DNA of 64,000 nt from Gaetbulibacter_A sp043876815 (GCF_043876815.1 NZ_JBAWKA010000002.1:496001-560000); one strand, 5' to 3'; shown: positions 43,363 through 53,210, counted from the first letter of the stretch. Notes: generated by a model from the letters alone, not told the origin. Translations and numbers: made by a program.

Positions 43363-44289
43363 TTAAATTTGAAGGGAGTCTCTTAAACGTTCAAAGGCAT
43401 TACTATTTTTATTCCAATAATCTGTCTTTAATATTTTTAATTTGGTTGCCTTTGTTGATAGGATTTCACCGCTGTCCGGGTAGGTTTCTTCCCAGGATAA
43501 GATGTCGAATGGAAAATCAGGATTAAAATGGATTGTTAATTCCCGCTTAAGATCAGGATAATAAATCCGATAAGTTCCTTGCTCCAAATTTGCTTCAGCG
43601 GCATACGCTTTTAAATTTTTGTGTTTTAATCGCAGGTATTCGAAGGCCGGGATAATCTCTAAATCACCAACCGGTAAGGACTTCGGGTCTATACGCAGTT
43701 GGTTCCATAACTCATTTTCTAAAATAGTTTTTTCTAAATGAGAATTTTGATCGCCTTCCGACTGAAAATAAGAGTGTAAACGGACCTCAAAATCTGATCG
43801 GTTATTCAGTTGCATGTAGGTTTGGCCGCACCATTCCTGGATAGAAGCGGAAACTTTAAGAGCATGCTGATTATTTGCCACAGGGTAAAATGAACTTTGC
43901 ATGATCGAATAAGGGTAGATCCCTGTATTGAATTTTTTAGTGGCGTTAAGTTTCAGAACAGAAATATTTTCTTTGTTGGGGTCATCTGATTTTACTTGTT
44001 CAACTGGTAAGAAATCTTCGGTAACATAAACCAAAACTGCACGACCATCTCGGATTTCACCATAACGCACCTGCTCCAGTTTATACGAGGTGATTTCAGC
44101 CTTACCCGCATACCAATACGTTTTGAAGGAGCCGCTCAAGGGTTTCGCGCTCGTTTTAGTAGGAGAGGAGATGTCCATGGTTTTTGAATTTATTGGTGCA
44201 GTGGTTTCCTCTTTACATGAAGTGAGAAAAAGTGTGAATAATAAAATAACCAATAAATAAAATTTGCCCCTGATTGTATATAATTTCAT
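43363..44289 (-). CDS. hypothetical lipoprotein next to maf
   Basis: The protein has 308 residues. The lipobox LFLTSC puts Cys at about residue 25. The rest is a beta-rich domain with VRYGEIRDGRAVLVYVTEDFLPVEQVK near residue 75. No known domain was recognised. Homologues sit beside maf in many Bacteroidota and are sometimes misnamed septum-formation inhibitor; the position, not the sequence, is the reason. Probably envelope-anchored. Confidence 0.78.
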   Translation of the reverse strand: MKLYTIRGKFYLLVILLFTLFLTSCKEETTAPINSKTMDISSPTKTSAKPLSGSFKTYWYAGKAEITSYKLEQVRYGEIRDGRAVLVYVTEDFLPVEQVKSDDPNKENISVLKLNATKKFNTGIYPYSIMQSSFYPVANNQHALKVSASIQEWCGQTYMQLNNRSDFEVRLHSYFQSEGDQNSHLEKTILENELWNQLRIDPKSLPVGDLEIIPAFEYLRLKHKNLKAYAAEANLEQGTYRIYYPDLKRELTIHFNPDFPFDILSWEETYPDSGEILSTKATKLKILKTDYWNKNSNAFERLRDSLQI

Positions 44290-44317
44290 ATCGTTTTTGC
44301 CTAAAATTACAAACTTC

Positions 44318-44908
44318 TCAGCGGCTCACAATGTCATTTAACGTTTTATAAACAAGCTGCGTAGGGAGTCCCATAACATTAAAATAAGAGCCTTCCATAT
44401 AAATCACACCAATTTTACCGATCCACTCCTGAATGCCATAAGCACCTGCTTTATCAAAGGGTTTCGCGCTGTTGATATAATACCAGATTTCGTCGTCTGT
44501 CAATGTCTTAAAGCGTACTTTCGTTATATCATTGATCGTTTTATTGAAGGTTTTTGTAGTGAAACATACCGAGGTGATTACTTCATGGGTTTTGTCGCTC
44601 AAAGAACGAAGTATTTCAAAAGCTTCTTGTTCATCGCGAGGCTTTCCCAGTGCCTTTTCTTCATGCCAAACTATAGTATCGCTGGTAATTAAAATATCAT
44701 TTGGCTGTAATTCCTCCTTATAAGGCAGTGCCTTTAATTGTGCTAGATAATCACTGATCTCAAAGTGTTTCAGCCGTTCGGGATATTCTTCAGCAATAGG
44801 TTTTAAGCGGATCTCAAAATCCAATCCCAGATCTTTAAAAAAAGCCTGACGTCTCGGGGATCCGGAAGCCAGAATAATGTGATAATCTTTGAGTTGATCT
44901 TGTAGCAT
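44318..44908 (-). CDS. maf: Maf-like nucleoside triphosphate pyrophosphatase
   Basis: This 196-residue protein has ILASGSPRRQAFFKDLG at the N-terminus, the acidic core ILITSDTIVWHEEKALGKP and the C-terminal FDKAGAYGIQEWIGK. All are Maf signatures. The family hydrolyses non-canonical or modified nucleotides (dTTP/UTP-like). It is 37 bases downstream of a small membrane protein gene on the same strand. Confidence 0.94.
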   Translation of the reverse strand: MLQDQLKDYHIILASGSPRRQAFFKDLGLDFEIRLKPIAEEYPERLKHFEISDYLAQLKALPYKEELQPNDILITSDTIVWHEEKALGKPRDEQEAFEILRSLSDKTHEVITSVCFTTKTFNKTINDITKVRFKTLTDDEIWYYINSAKPFDKAGAYGIQEWIGKIGVIYMEGSYFNVMGLPTQLVYKTLNDIVSR

Positions 44909-44944
44909 ATTGGAATCTGTTATATCAAAAACGATTAATTAAAT

Positions 44945-45265
44945 TTATTTTAGAGCATCAGCAAACATGGCGATCAAATGATATATCAACATACCCACCA
45001 CGACCACACTTAAAAAAAATACGAAATATATTTTTCTATTCCGGATTCGTTCTTCCTTTCTGATGGTATTTTTAATATGATCTTTCGCTTCTTTTGAAAG
45101 TGCTTGATGTGAAAAATGACATTGATAGTGTTTGTGCGACGTTTGATTCAGGCTGTGTTTGAGTTCCGAGAAGGCTTTTTTGGAATTTTGATTAAATACC
45201 GTTTGATTATTGCCAAATCCGATGTATCCAAAACCCGTAAGATGTCGTCTTCTGTTTCGTTCCAA
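44945..45265 (-). CDS. hypothetical single-pass membrane protein
   Basis: The protein has 106 residues. A basic N-terminus rich in Arg, His and Asn precedes one C-terminal transmembrane segment (residues about 80-102, IYFVFFLSVVVVGMLIYHLI). No domain was recognised. It lies 24 bases past the kdsC-type gene, so it is probably in that operon. Confidence 0.7.
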   Translation of the reverse strand: MERNRRRHLTGFGYIGFGNNQTVFNQNSKKAFSELKHSLNQTSHKHYQCHFSHQALSKEAKDHIKNTIRKEERIRNRKIYFVFFLSVVVVGMLIYHLIAMFADALK

Positions 45266-45289
45266 ACCTAGAGGAATTTAATAATGAAA

Positions 45290-45820
45290 TTAGTCGTATT
45301 TCGCATTGTAGTCAACAGCCCATTTACCCTGAACTTTCATAACTTGTTGGATCACATCACGTACGGCGCCTTTGCCACCTTTTTTGTGGGATATATATTT
45401 TGAAATAGCCTTGATTTCCGGCACAGCATCTTGCGGACAACATGGTAAACCTACCCGCTGCATGACTTCAATATCAGGAATATCATCACCCATATATAGC
45501 ACATTCTCTGATTTTAAGTTATTGGTTTTTAAATAATCCTCCATACAACTCATTTTATCGTGGACCCCTAAAAACACATCTTGAACGCCTAGGCCATTCA
45601 ATCTTAAACGTACACCTTCATTACTTCCTCCTGAGATAATACAGATATGATAGCCATTATTTAAAGCCGTTTTCAGCGCATAACCATCTTTAATGTTCAT
45701 GGTTCGCAGTAAGTCGCCATTGCTTAGAATAGTAACATTTCCATTCGTTAAAACGCCATCAACATCTAAAATAAAGGTCGTAATGTGTTCTAAATATTCC
45801 TTGTAACTTTTATCTTCCAT
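45290..45820 (-). CDS. kdsC: KdsC-type HAD phosphatase (KDO-8-phosphate phosphatase)
   Basis: This 176-residue HAD phosphatase without a cap domain carries FILDVDGVLTNG (nucleophile Asp), IISGGSNEGV and MGDDIPDIEVM, the three HAD motifs in KdsC spacing. It removes phosphate from 3-deoxy-D-manno-octulosonate 8-phosphate in LPS core synthesis. Its start overlaps the DUF2520 gene by 11 bases. Confidence 0.9.
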   Translation of the reverse strand: MEDKSYKEYLEHITTFILDVDGVLTNGNVTILSNGDLLRTMNIKDGYALKTALNNGYHICIISGGSNEGVRLRLNGLGVQDVFLGVHDKMSCMEDYLKTNNLKSENVLYMGDDIPDIEVMQRVGLPCCPQDAVPEIKAISKYISHKKGGKGAVRDVIQQVMKVQGKWAVDYNAKYD

Positions 45821-46568
45821 GGGTGTGTTGAATTGATTTAGTTAAGAGTTTATAAATGGCTTTATGTTCCGGATTATTTAACAGCTCCAGATGCTTTTCT
45901 ATTGTTTTTTTATCTCGTCGTTTTGCCGGACCAGTTTGTGCCATGTAGGGTGAAAGGGTCTGTACTTTTTTTGCGGTTTCCATGATCAAGGGCTTTAAGA
46001 GATCAAATTCTGCAGCTTCACTTTCTGTTATTTCATGACTGATGCGATATAGTTGATTTGTAAAATTATTTACAAAAACGGCAGCCAAATGAAGTACCCT
46101 GCGTTGATCACTATTCACGCGTTTTGTAGGGCTTCCCAAACTGGTGGCTACAGCTTTTAAAAGTGGATAACTTTTTTTGTCGAGCGTTTCAATGCATATC
46201 GGAACATTATTGAAATCCATTTCAGCATGACTACTGAATGTTTGTAACGGATATAAAACCCCACGCTTGTTTTTTTTATCCAGATCATACACATTCACAC
46301 TGCCCGAAGTGTGCACCACCAATCTATTTTCAAATGGAAGTTTAGAAGATAATTTTCCAACGGCATCATCACTTACGGCGAGGATATACAGGTCGGCTTC
46401 AACCAGTTGCGACAAGTCGTCTGTAACAATGGTTTTGTTCCCGTAACCTTTAATACGCTCCAGATTGCGACTGTACCATTGGGTAACCTTCACATCTTCG
46501 GTACTTTCAATAGCTTTAAAAAAATGTGTGCCCACGTTACCGGCTCCAAGTAATACAACTGAAATCAT
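45810..46568 (-). CDS. DUF2520 Rossmann-like protein
   Basis: The protein has 252 residues. VVLLGAGNVGTHFFKAI opens a NAD(P)-binding Rossmann domain, followed by the DUF2520 C-terminal helical domain (about residues 130-245) with LAAVFVNNFTNQLYRI and QTGPAKRRDKKTIEKHL. It resembles proline-reductase-type enzymes. Function unknown. It diverges from ccsBA across about 140 bases. Confidence 0.9.
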   Translation of the reverse strand: MISVVLLGAGNVGTHFFKAIESTEDVKVTQWYSRNLERIKGYGNKTIVTDDLSQLVEADLYILAVSDDAVGKLSSKLPFENRLVVHTSGSVNVYDLDKKNKRGVLYPLQTFSSHAEMDFNNVPICIETLDKKSYPLLKAVATSLGSPTKRVNSDQRRVLHLAAVFVNNFTNQLYRISHEITESEAAEFDLLKPLIMETAKKVQTLSPYMAQTGPAKRRDKKTIEKHLELLNNPEHKAIYKLLTKSIQHTHGR

Positions 46569-46711
46569 ACTGCTAAAATACTAATGAATTGTGACATAAT
46601 CATATTGTGGTCCAAAATTACATCTTTAAATAAAAACACTACTTTTTTAGATTACTTTAACACCATTAAATAAAGTTTAATCCTTAAATTTGCAGAACCC
46701 AAAAAAGGGCT

Positions 46712-49700
46712 ATGATTATGCAGGAAAAACTAGCTAAGATTCTCTTCTCTACACGACTTACAGCTGTTTTATTTATTCTTTTTGCCGCGGCTATGGCTGC
46801 CGGAACCTTCCTGGACGCCGGAGCAGATCAGTCGCCAACAGCATTTACACGAACTTTGATTTACAATAACTGGTGGTTTGAAGCTATTATGGTATTTTTT
46901 GTGATCAATTTTGCTGGAAATATTGTTCGATTTCGACTTTATAGGAAAGAAAAGTGGTCGACCCTGATCTTTCATCTTGCTTTTATACTCATATTATTTG
47001 GGGCCTTCATCACCCGGTATATTGGCTTCGAGGGTATGATGGCCATAAGAGAAGGTGCTACCGAAAACACCTTCTATTCACAGAAAACCTATGTAACCAC
47101 GTTTATCGATGGTGATTATACCGTTAATGGCGTAAACCAGCGACGGGTTCTTGAGAGTGAGGTTGATTTTTCCTCACGTTTAGATAATGAATTTGAAATT
47201 AAAACAGACTACAACAAGCAGCCTGTAAGTATCAAATTGGTTGATTTTATCGCTGGCGCGGAAGAAGATATTATTCCGGATGATTCTGGAGAATCTTATT
47301 TAAAAGTTGTAGAGTCGAGTGGTGGAGCTCCGCATAATCATTTTTTGAAATTAGGTGAAGTTCAAAGTATTCACAATATTCTGTATGCCCTGAACAAGCC
47401 AACTGAAGGCGCTGTTAATATAATTTCTCAAGGAGATTCTTTAACCATCCAATCGCCTTTTGAAGGGGAGTACCTTACCATGGCGACGCAGGCACAGGGT
47501 AAATTGGTAAAAGATAGTGTGCAGCCTTTATATTTGAGATCACGTTACATCATAGGAAACACCCAATTGGTATTCCCGAAATCGGTGGTAAAAGGTAAAT
47601 TCGATGTCGTAAAAAAATCAAAGATTCTTAAAAATGATAAGGATGGTGTTAAACTTCAAATTACAACCGGCGGAGAAACGAAAACCGTTGGTGTTATTGG
47701 AGGTAAAGGCACCGTTGGAAATTATAAGGAGATTCGCGTAGGAGGGCTCGATTTTACTTTCGACTATGGCTCGAAAGTTTTAGAATTACCCTTTTCTATT
47801 AAACTTAATGATTTTGAAGCCGAACGTTATCCTGGCACCGAGAAAGGCTATTCGTCCTATTCAAGTAAAATTACTGTATTGGATTCTCTTGAGGGTAATT
47901 TCGATTATAAGATTTATATGAATCATGTTCTGGATCATCAAGGTTATCGCTTTTTTCAGTCCAGTTTCGATCCGGATGAAAAAGGAACAGTACTTTCTGT
48001 TAATCATGATTTCTGGGGTACCTTTTTTACTTATTTAGGGTATATTTTACTATACACCGGACTCATGTTGATCTTATTTGTTAAAGGATCTCGTTTTGGT
48101 GATCTCAAACGTATGCTGGAAAAGGTTAAAACTAAAAAAGCAAAATTACTTCCGGTCGTATTACTCTGTTTTGCGCTGCAAGTTCAGGCACAGGATCATT
48201 TTGAAGGCGATGGTCATAATCATACGGCGCCTACGAAAGTGCAGATCGATTCGATCTTAAAAGCCAATATGACGCCGGCAAAACACGCTGACCAGTTTGG
48301 GCAAATGGTTATCCAGGATCTTAGTGGGCGTATGATGCCCGTAAATACGTATGCCTCAGAGCTGTTGCGAAAACTGAGTAAAAGTGATACTTATGAAGGT
48401 TTTAATGCCAATCAGGTACTTTTATCCATGCAGGAAAATCCGCAGTTGTGGTATAATGTCCCGGTTATTTATTTAAAGGCCAAAAAAGACGATTCTATTC
48501 GCTCAATAATCGGCATACCAAAAACACAAAAATATGCGACACTGGCCGATTTTTTCACCAATCGCGGACAATATAAACTCGGACCGTTCTTGGATGAAGC
48601 CTATCGTGCACAAGTTCCTAATGCATTTCAAAAAGAATTCAAAGAAACCAACCAGCGGGTAAATCTGTTATTTAATACCGTTGAGGGGATGTCTCTCAAA
48701 ATATTCCCGGTTCCTGGGGATGATAATAATAAATGGATTTCCACTTATGATTATCGAACTGGTGATTATAAAATTAAAGATTCGCTGTATTCGAATTTTA
48801 TAAACAGTGGGTTCTCTGCTTATCTCTATACTTTGAATCAATCGAAGAAATCCGGTGATTTCTCACAGCCGGAAAAACTTTTGGAAGCCATCAAAAAAAC
48901 ACAGCACAAATACGGTAGCGAAGTGATGCTGAGTGATAAAAAGATTGAGACTGAGATACTATACAATAAGTACGACATTTTTAAAAAATTGTTCAGTTGG
49001 TATATGTATGCCGGAACCTTGATGTTTATTCTATTGATTGTTCAGATTTTCAATGATAAAAACAAGATCATTAATGGAGGCGTTACGGTATTCAAATTTA
49101 TCATTCTAGGGCTATTTCTGCTGCATACGGCCGGCTTGATCGCGAGGTGGTATATTTCCGGTCATGCCCCGTGGAGTGACGCTTACGAATCGATTATTTA
49201 TGTGGCCTGGGCCACGATGTTCTTTGGTCTGGCCTTTGGCAGAAAAAGTGATCTTACCATTGCAGCAACTGCTTTTGTGGCTTCCATAATTTTAATGGTA
49301 GCACATTGGAACTGGATGGATCCTGCTATTGCAAATTTACAACCGGTATTGAACAGTTATTGGCTCATGATCCATGTGGCTGTAATTGTGGCTAGTTATG
49401 GTCCCTTTACTTTGGGCTTGATTTTAGGTGTGGTGTCATTGTTATTAATGGCCTTCACAACCAAAAAGAACAAGCTGAAAATGGATCTGAACATCAAAGA
49501 ACTTACTATTATTACCGAAATGGCTTTAACGGTTGGTTTGGTTATGCTCACCATTGGAAACTTTTTAGGAGGTATGTGGGCCAATGAAAGCTGGGGGCGC
49601 TATTGGGGATGGGATCCTAAAGAAACCTGGGCGCTTATAAGTATTATGATCTATGCCTTTGTATTGCATATGCGGATTATTCCCGGACTTCGCGGGCGAT

Positions 49701-49903
49701 GGTTCTTTAACCTCATGGCGATCATAGCTTTTTCAAGTATTATGATGACCTATTTTGGAGTGAATTTCTATTTATCAGGCTTGCATAGTTATGCTAGTGG
49801 AGATCAAATTGTAAGCTTAAAATTCATTGGAATTGCCTGTGCTATTGTGGCTTTATTAGGGGTTGTGTCGTATCGTGGTTACGCGAAGTATTTTAGGAAA
49901 TAA
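46712..49903 (+). CDS. ccsBA: fused cytochrome c biogenesis protein CcsBA
   Basis: The 1063-residue protein fuses a ResB/CcsB part (residues about 1-460, with membrane helices and a large periplasmic loop) to a CcsA part (C-terminal about 300 residues). The WWD-type haem motif WGRYWGWDPKETWALIS and flanking His in the last helices are visible. It exports haem and ligates it to apocytochrome c in system II. The promoter -7 TAAATTTG lies at 46685-46692. A fusion is usual for Bacteroidota. Confidence 0.95.
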   Translation: MIMQEKLAKILFSTRLTAVLFILFAAAMAAGTFLDAGADQSPTAFTRTLIYNNWWFEAIMVFFVINFAGNIVRFRLYRKEKWSTLIFHLAFILILFGAFITRYIGFEGMMAIREGATENTFYSQKTYVTTFIDGDYTVNGVNQRRVLESEVDFSSRLDNEFEIKTDYNKQPVSIKLVDFIAGAEEDIIPDDSGESYLKVVESSGGAPHNHFLKLGEVQSIHNILYALNKPTEGAVNIISQGDSLTIQSPFEGEYLTMATQAQGKLVKDSVQPLYLRSRYIIGNTQLVFPKSVVKGKFDVVKKSKILKNDKDGVKLQITTGGETKTVGVIGGKGTVGNYKEIRVGGLDFTFDYGSKVLELPFSIKLNDFEAERYPGTEKGYSSYSSKITVLDSLEGNFDYKIYMNHVLDHQGYRFFQSSFDPDEKGTVLSVNHDFWGTFFTYLGYILLYTGLMLILFVKGSRFGDLKRMLEKVKTKKAKLLPVVLLCFALQVQAQDHFEGDGHNHTAPTKVQIDSILKANMTPAKHADQFGQMVIQDLSGRMMPVNTYASELLRKLSKSDTYEGFNANQVLLSMQENPQLWYNVPVIYLKAKKDDSIRSIIGIPKTQKYATLADFFTNRGQYKLGPFLDEAYRAQVPNAFQKEFKETNQRVNLLFNTVEGMSLKIFPVPGDDNNKWISTYDYRTGDYKIKDSLYSNFINSGFSAYLYTLNQSKKSGDFSQPEKLLEAIKKTQHKYGSEVMLSDKKIETEILYNKYDIFKKLFSWYMYAGTLMFILLIVQIFNDKNKIINGGVTVFKFIILGLFLLHTAGLIARWYISGHAPWSDAYESIIYVAWATMFFGLAFGRKSDLTIAATAFVASIILMVAHWNWMDPAIANLQPVLNSYWLMIHVAVIVASYGPFTLGLILGVVSLLLMAFTTKKNKLKMDLNIKELTIITEMALTVGLVMLTIGNFLGGMWANESWGRYWGWDPKETWALISIMIYAFVLHMRIIPGLRGRWFFNLMAIIAFSSIMMTYFGVNFYLSGLHSYASGDQIVSLKFIGIACAIVALLGVVSYRGYAKYFRK

Positions 49904-49966
49904 GAATATAATTGTCTAAATTACCATCACCAAATTTACCTAATAATTAACTTAATCCTATGAATT

Positions 49967-50368
49967 ATGCGTGTTTCCCTATTTATTTTTGTGTTCTCCT
50001 TATTCCTTTTTTCCTGTTCTTCAGAAAATTTGCTTGAAGCTCCCGATACCATGTCCGACATGGTTAGTTATTCGGGTGATTTTGTATCTGTTGCTCACCC
50101 AACCATGGGGAAAGTTACGGTGGATCAAAATAAAAGCATTCTTAGTATTGAAAACTTCAAATCAGATGACGGCCCTGTTTTAGAGATGTATCTGGCTACA
50201 AATACAAATGCTATTACATTTATAAGTCTGGGCGACCTTAAAGGGCTTGAAGGTAATTATGAATATAATCTTCCTGAAAATGTTGATCTAGATACCTACA
50301 AGTTCGTTATGGTATGGTGTGTGGATTTTAGTGTTAATTTCGGTCATGCCGAATTAACTAAAAATTAA
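49967..50368 (+). CDS. DM13 domain lipoprotein
   Basis: The protein has 133 residues. The lipobox FLFSCSS anchors it to the envelope. A DM13 domain follows (about residues 33-130): YSGDFVSVAHPTMGKVTV, LEMYLATNT, ISLGDLKGLEGNYEYNLP, and KFVMVWCVDFSVNFGHAEL with the conserved WC. DM13 domains are proposed electron-transfer or redox modules. It lies 60 bases after ccsBA, a plausible cytochrome-related link. Confidence 0.88.
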   Translation: MRVSLFIFVFSLFLFSCSSENLLEAPDTMSDMVSYSGDFVSVAHPTMGKVTVDQNKSILSIENFKSDDGPVLEMYLATNTNAITFISLGDLKGLEGNYEYNLPENVDLDTYKFVMVWCVDFSVNFGHAELTKN

Positions 50369-51081
50369 ATTATACCAAAAAGATATAAATAGAGTAGGCC
50401 AAATGCTATAGCTAAACCAAAGCTAAGCAGGGTACCTATTAAAATGTATTCCGTGAGTTTCCTGTCTTTGGCATTCGACAGGTCTCCAAACCGGAATACG
50501 GATTTTGCAGCGATCAAAAAACCCACGCCTTCCCAGTGATTGGTTATTATAAATGCAAAAACAAAAAGCCGTTCCAACATGCCTATATATGCTCCGGCCT
50601 GTTCTAAGGAATCACCATTCGACAGGGCGCTTAGATCCCATTTTGAAATAAAAATTTTCATGATAATAGAAGAAACCTTGGTGACGCATAAGATTCCTGT
50701 AATAACAAGAAGAACTTCAGGTTTAAACAGCATTTGTAAATCCCAGCTAACCTCGTGATACAAGGTGATTACGTAAGCTATAACCAGGATATGGGCCAGT
50801 TGATCTAGGGCGAATAGCCAGCGTTGATTAAATTTCGAATTTAAAAATAGCTTAATAACGTCGATGATGAAATGTGAGATTAGAATAATGAGTATGCCAA
50901 GCCAATAACGCTTATCAAATTGCAGTACAATTAAAAGTGCCATAAGATGCACAAGGATATGCACATATAAAAACTTTGATCTCAGTTTGTGCTCTTGTTT
51001 GTGGTTGACCCATTTTTCGGGTTGAAAAATAAAATCGCCAATGACATGCGCTAAAAATAGTTTGATAAAAAGACTGATCAT
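50365..51081 (-). CDS. DUF3307 family membrane protein
   Basis: The 238-residue protein has about five hydrophobic segments. The conserved LFLAHVIGDFIFQPEKWVNHK and HILVHL near the N-terminus identify DUF3307. The stop overlaps that of the DM13 gene by 4 bases (convergent). The start overlaps the satD stop by 4 bases (ATGA-type), so the pair is translationally coupled. Function unknown. Confidence 0.9.
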   Translation of the reverse strand: MISLFIKLFLAHVIGDFIFQPEKWVNHKQEHKLRSKFLYVHILVHLMALLIVLQFDKRYWLGILIILISHFIIDVIKLFLNSKFNQRWLFALDQLAHILVIAYVITLYHEVSWDLQMLFKPEVLLVITGILCVTKVSSIIMKIFISKWDLSALSNGDSLEQAGAYIGMLERLFVFAFIITNHWEGVGFLIAAKSVFRFGDLSNAKDRKLTEYILIGTLLSFGLAIAFGLLYLYLFGII

Positions 51082-51677
51082 AGTTTTTGAACTTGGGATT
51101 CGTAGTAACCTAATAATTTTGAAATGGCATCAAACCCTGCGCGTTTTAGACCCTCACTAATATTGCTTTGTGATTTCCCTAAAAGTTTCGCGATATCATT
51201 TTGATCCAATTCAGGTTTCTGAAGGGTTGTTTTGATGATTTCCGATGAGGTTTTAGTCCAACTGTCCATGGTTAAAAGGGCTAATCCCAGCATGGTGTTT
51301 AAGGCATTATTAAAAGCCTCATGGTTAGATTTTATAGCCAAGGTTTTGTTTTTCATGTCTTCAAAACAAGTTCCTGAGTTTTCAAAAGCAGGACCATTCG
51401 ATTCAGTGATCTTTTTGGCATCATAGGTTTTCTCTCCAATTCCAATGGCCATGCGGACATCCATACCTTTAAATTGTTTTATGGTAGCTTTTATTAAAAT
51501 GCAGGCAAATAGGGCTTTTTCCGGAAGAACTTCCAGTTGAAAACTGTCACCTCTGTAAATTTCCCAGTGTTTTGGGGAGTCACCAAAAAACGCTAGGGTC
51601 TTTTTAAGTGCAGTCAGCCATTTTTCCGGATGTTCTGCTCTTGAATTAATAATGTCTCCTGTAATGATACTGGTCAT
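51078..51677 (-). CDS. SatD family protein with C-terminal HTH
   Basis: The protein has 199 residues. SIITGDIINSRAEHPEKWL opens the SatD domain; GDSFQLEV and IRMAIGIG-like (VRMAIGIGEKTYDAK) strands resemble a cyclase-like fold. Residues about 155-185, with NDIAKLLGKSQSNISEGLKRAGF, form a helix-turn-helix. The ATG at 51677 is preferred over 51710 because the -7 element at 51708-51715 would leave the upstream codons outside the transcript. With a palindrome just upstream, autoregulation is likely. The family role (acid tolerance in streptococci) may not transfer. Confidence 0.87.
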   Translation of the reverse strand: MTSIITGDIINSRAEHPEKWLTALKKTLAFFGDSPKHWEIYRGDSFQLEVLPEKALFACILIKATIKQFKGMDVRMAIGIGEKTYDAKKITESNGPAFENSGTCFEDMKNKTLAIKSNHEAFNNALNTMLGLALLTMDSWTKTSSEIIKTTLQKPELDQNDIAKLLGKSQSNISEGLKRAGFDAISKLLGYYESQVQKL

Positions 51678-51707
51678 CGTTTTAGTCTTCAAAACTTTAC
51701 TTGAAAA

Positions 51708-51742
51708 CAAAGATACAAAAATATCTGCTAAAAAACAGATAT
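51708..51742 (-). promoter_or_regulatory. promoter and palindromic operator of the satD-DUF3307 pair
   Basis: TATCTTTG (51715-51708, minus) is an exact -7. Just upstream lie ATATCTG (51721-51727) and CAGATAT (51736-51742), 7-bp arms with an 8-base spacer. A further CAGATAT half-site lies near 51764 and CAGATT near 51791. The palindrome overlaps where RNA polymerase contacts -33. Confidence 0.65.
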
Positions 51743-51806
51743 ATTTAAATATCCTCTTAAAACCAGATATTTTATCATATCGTTAAAAAAACAGATTATT
51801 AATGTT

Positions 51807-52472
51807 TTAGCGCTTTTTAAAGTGTTCTTGAAGCGCATCCACGTAAATGGCTTCAAAATCAGTAATCACTAAATTGGCTTCTGAATAATCCTGATTTTTA
51901 GAATGAAAGCTATCGTAAGCCACACTAAAAATTCCGGCAGCCTTAGCAGCGATGATACCGTTGGTAGAGTCTTCAATAACAACACATTCTGAAATATCAT
52001 ACCCACTGGCCTCGGCGGCTTTAACGAAAATTTCTGGATGCGGTTTTGAAGCTTTCAGTTCGGCACCACTAAGCTTGGCTTTAAAATAAGGGTTAAGCTG
52101 AAAACGATCAAAAATACGTTCGATACCGGCTCTGGAGGCAGACGAACCTAAAACCAGCGTAAGCCCTTTCTCGTGATAGTGTTCAATAAGTTTTCGCACG
52201 CCATCAATAAGGTCGAAGGTTTTATCATTATTAAAGAGGTCGTCAAAATACTTCCGTTTTAAGGCTACCATGGTTTCGGGATCTTCCGGCAGTTTAAAAT
52301 GATCCACTAAGCGTTTGCAAATATTAATGGTGGATTGCCCTGTGAAAGATTCATAAAGAGCATCGGGAACCTGAATCTTAAAATTCTCAAACATTTGATT
52401 ATAGGCCTTTCGGTGTAGGGGTTCGCTATTTATGATCACCCCATCCATATCAAAAATCACAGCTTTTACCAT
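51807..52472 (-). CDS. HAD superfamily hydrolase, beta-phosphoglucomutase-like
   Basis: The protein has 221 residues with AVIFDMDGVIINSEPLH (nucleophile Asp with the subclass-I cap), LVLGSSASRAGI (motif 2), and KPHPEIFVKAAEASG and VIEDSTNGIIAAKAAG (motifs 3/4). The cap helix set fits the phosphoglucomutase/phosphatase branch. Substrate not determined. It diverges from the TMEM175 gene across about 120 bases. Confidence 0.9.
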   Translation of the reverse strand: MVKAVIFDMDGVIINSEPLHRKAYNQMFENFKIQVPDALYESFTGQSTINICKRLVDHFKLPEDPETMVALKRKYFDDLFNNDKTFDLIDGVRKLIEHYHEKGLTLVLGSSASRAGIERIFDRFQLNPYFKAKLSGAELKASKPHPEIFVKAAEASGYDISECVVIEDSTNGIIAAKAAGIFSVAYDSFHSKNQDYSEANLVITDFEAIYVDALQEHFKKR

Positions 52473-52593
52473 AGCATATTTTTTGCGAAGATAATTTAAT
52501 TGATAGACTTCTTAAAAACAAACTATGTTTAGCTTTTAGCTTTTCAAATAAATTTAGAATAATAATTGTAATTTTGATATCTGTTAAACCTTT

Positions 52594-53187
52594 ATGATGA
52601 CAAGAGGACGCATAGAAGCTTTTACCGATGGTGTTTTGGCCATTATTATTACCATTATGGTTTTGGAACTTAAAGTACCGCACGGTGGCTCATTTGCCGA
52701 CTTAATGCCTTTAATTCCTGTTTTTGGTAGTTATTTACTCAGTTTTATTTTTATCGCTATTTATTGGAACAACCACCATCATGTGATGCAAACCGTGCAG
52801 CATGTTACCGGTGGCATTCTATGGGCTAATATGCATTTATTGTTTTGGCTGTCCCTTATTCCTTTTTCAACAGGTTGGGTGGGCGAAAATCATTTTACTT
52901 CTGCCTCAGTATTCTTATATGCAACTATATTACTTTTTGCAGCCATAGCTTATCACATATTACAGCTAACCATTATAAAGAGTCATGGTAAGCATTCTAT
53001 TTTAGCACAGGCTTTAGGGAAAGATTTAAAAGGAAAGGCATCCATGATACTTTATCTTTTGGGTATATCATCATCATTTTTTAAGGTATGGATTAGCGGA
53101 ATTATTTTTGTTATCGTTGCTGTAATATGGCTCATACCAGATAAACGAATTGAAAAAAGACTCAAAAACAATCATAAAACAGTTTAA
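52594..53187 (+). CDS. TMEM175 family potassium channel (DUF1211)
   Basis: The protein has 197 residues and six predicted helices. RIEAFTDGVLAIIITIMVLELKVP carries the family RxxxFxDGVxAIxITxxVLE signature in helix 1 (here FTD for the common FSD). FIAIYWNNHHHVM continues it in helix 3. Bacterial TMEM175 proteins are tetrameric K+ channels. Size is normal. Confidence 0.92.
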   Translation: MMTRGRIEAFTDGVLAIIITIMVLELKVPHGGSFADLMPLIPVFGSYLLSFIFIAIYWNNHHHVMQTVQHVTGGILWANMHLLFWLSLIPFSTGWVGENHFTSASVFLYATILLFAAIAYHILQLTIIKSHGKHSILAQALGKDLKGKASMILYLLGISSSFFKVWISGIIFVIVAVIWLIPDKRIEKRLKNNHKTV

Positions 53188-53210
53188 GTTTTTAAACCTA
53201 AAAAACACTT

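Noticed and set aside
44318..44908. Calling the 43363-44289 lipoprotein a second Maf/septum inhibitor
   Set aside because: It has a lipobox and a beta-rich domain without any Maf motif; the name would rest on position only.
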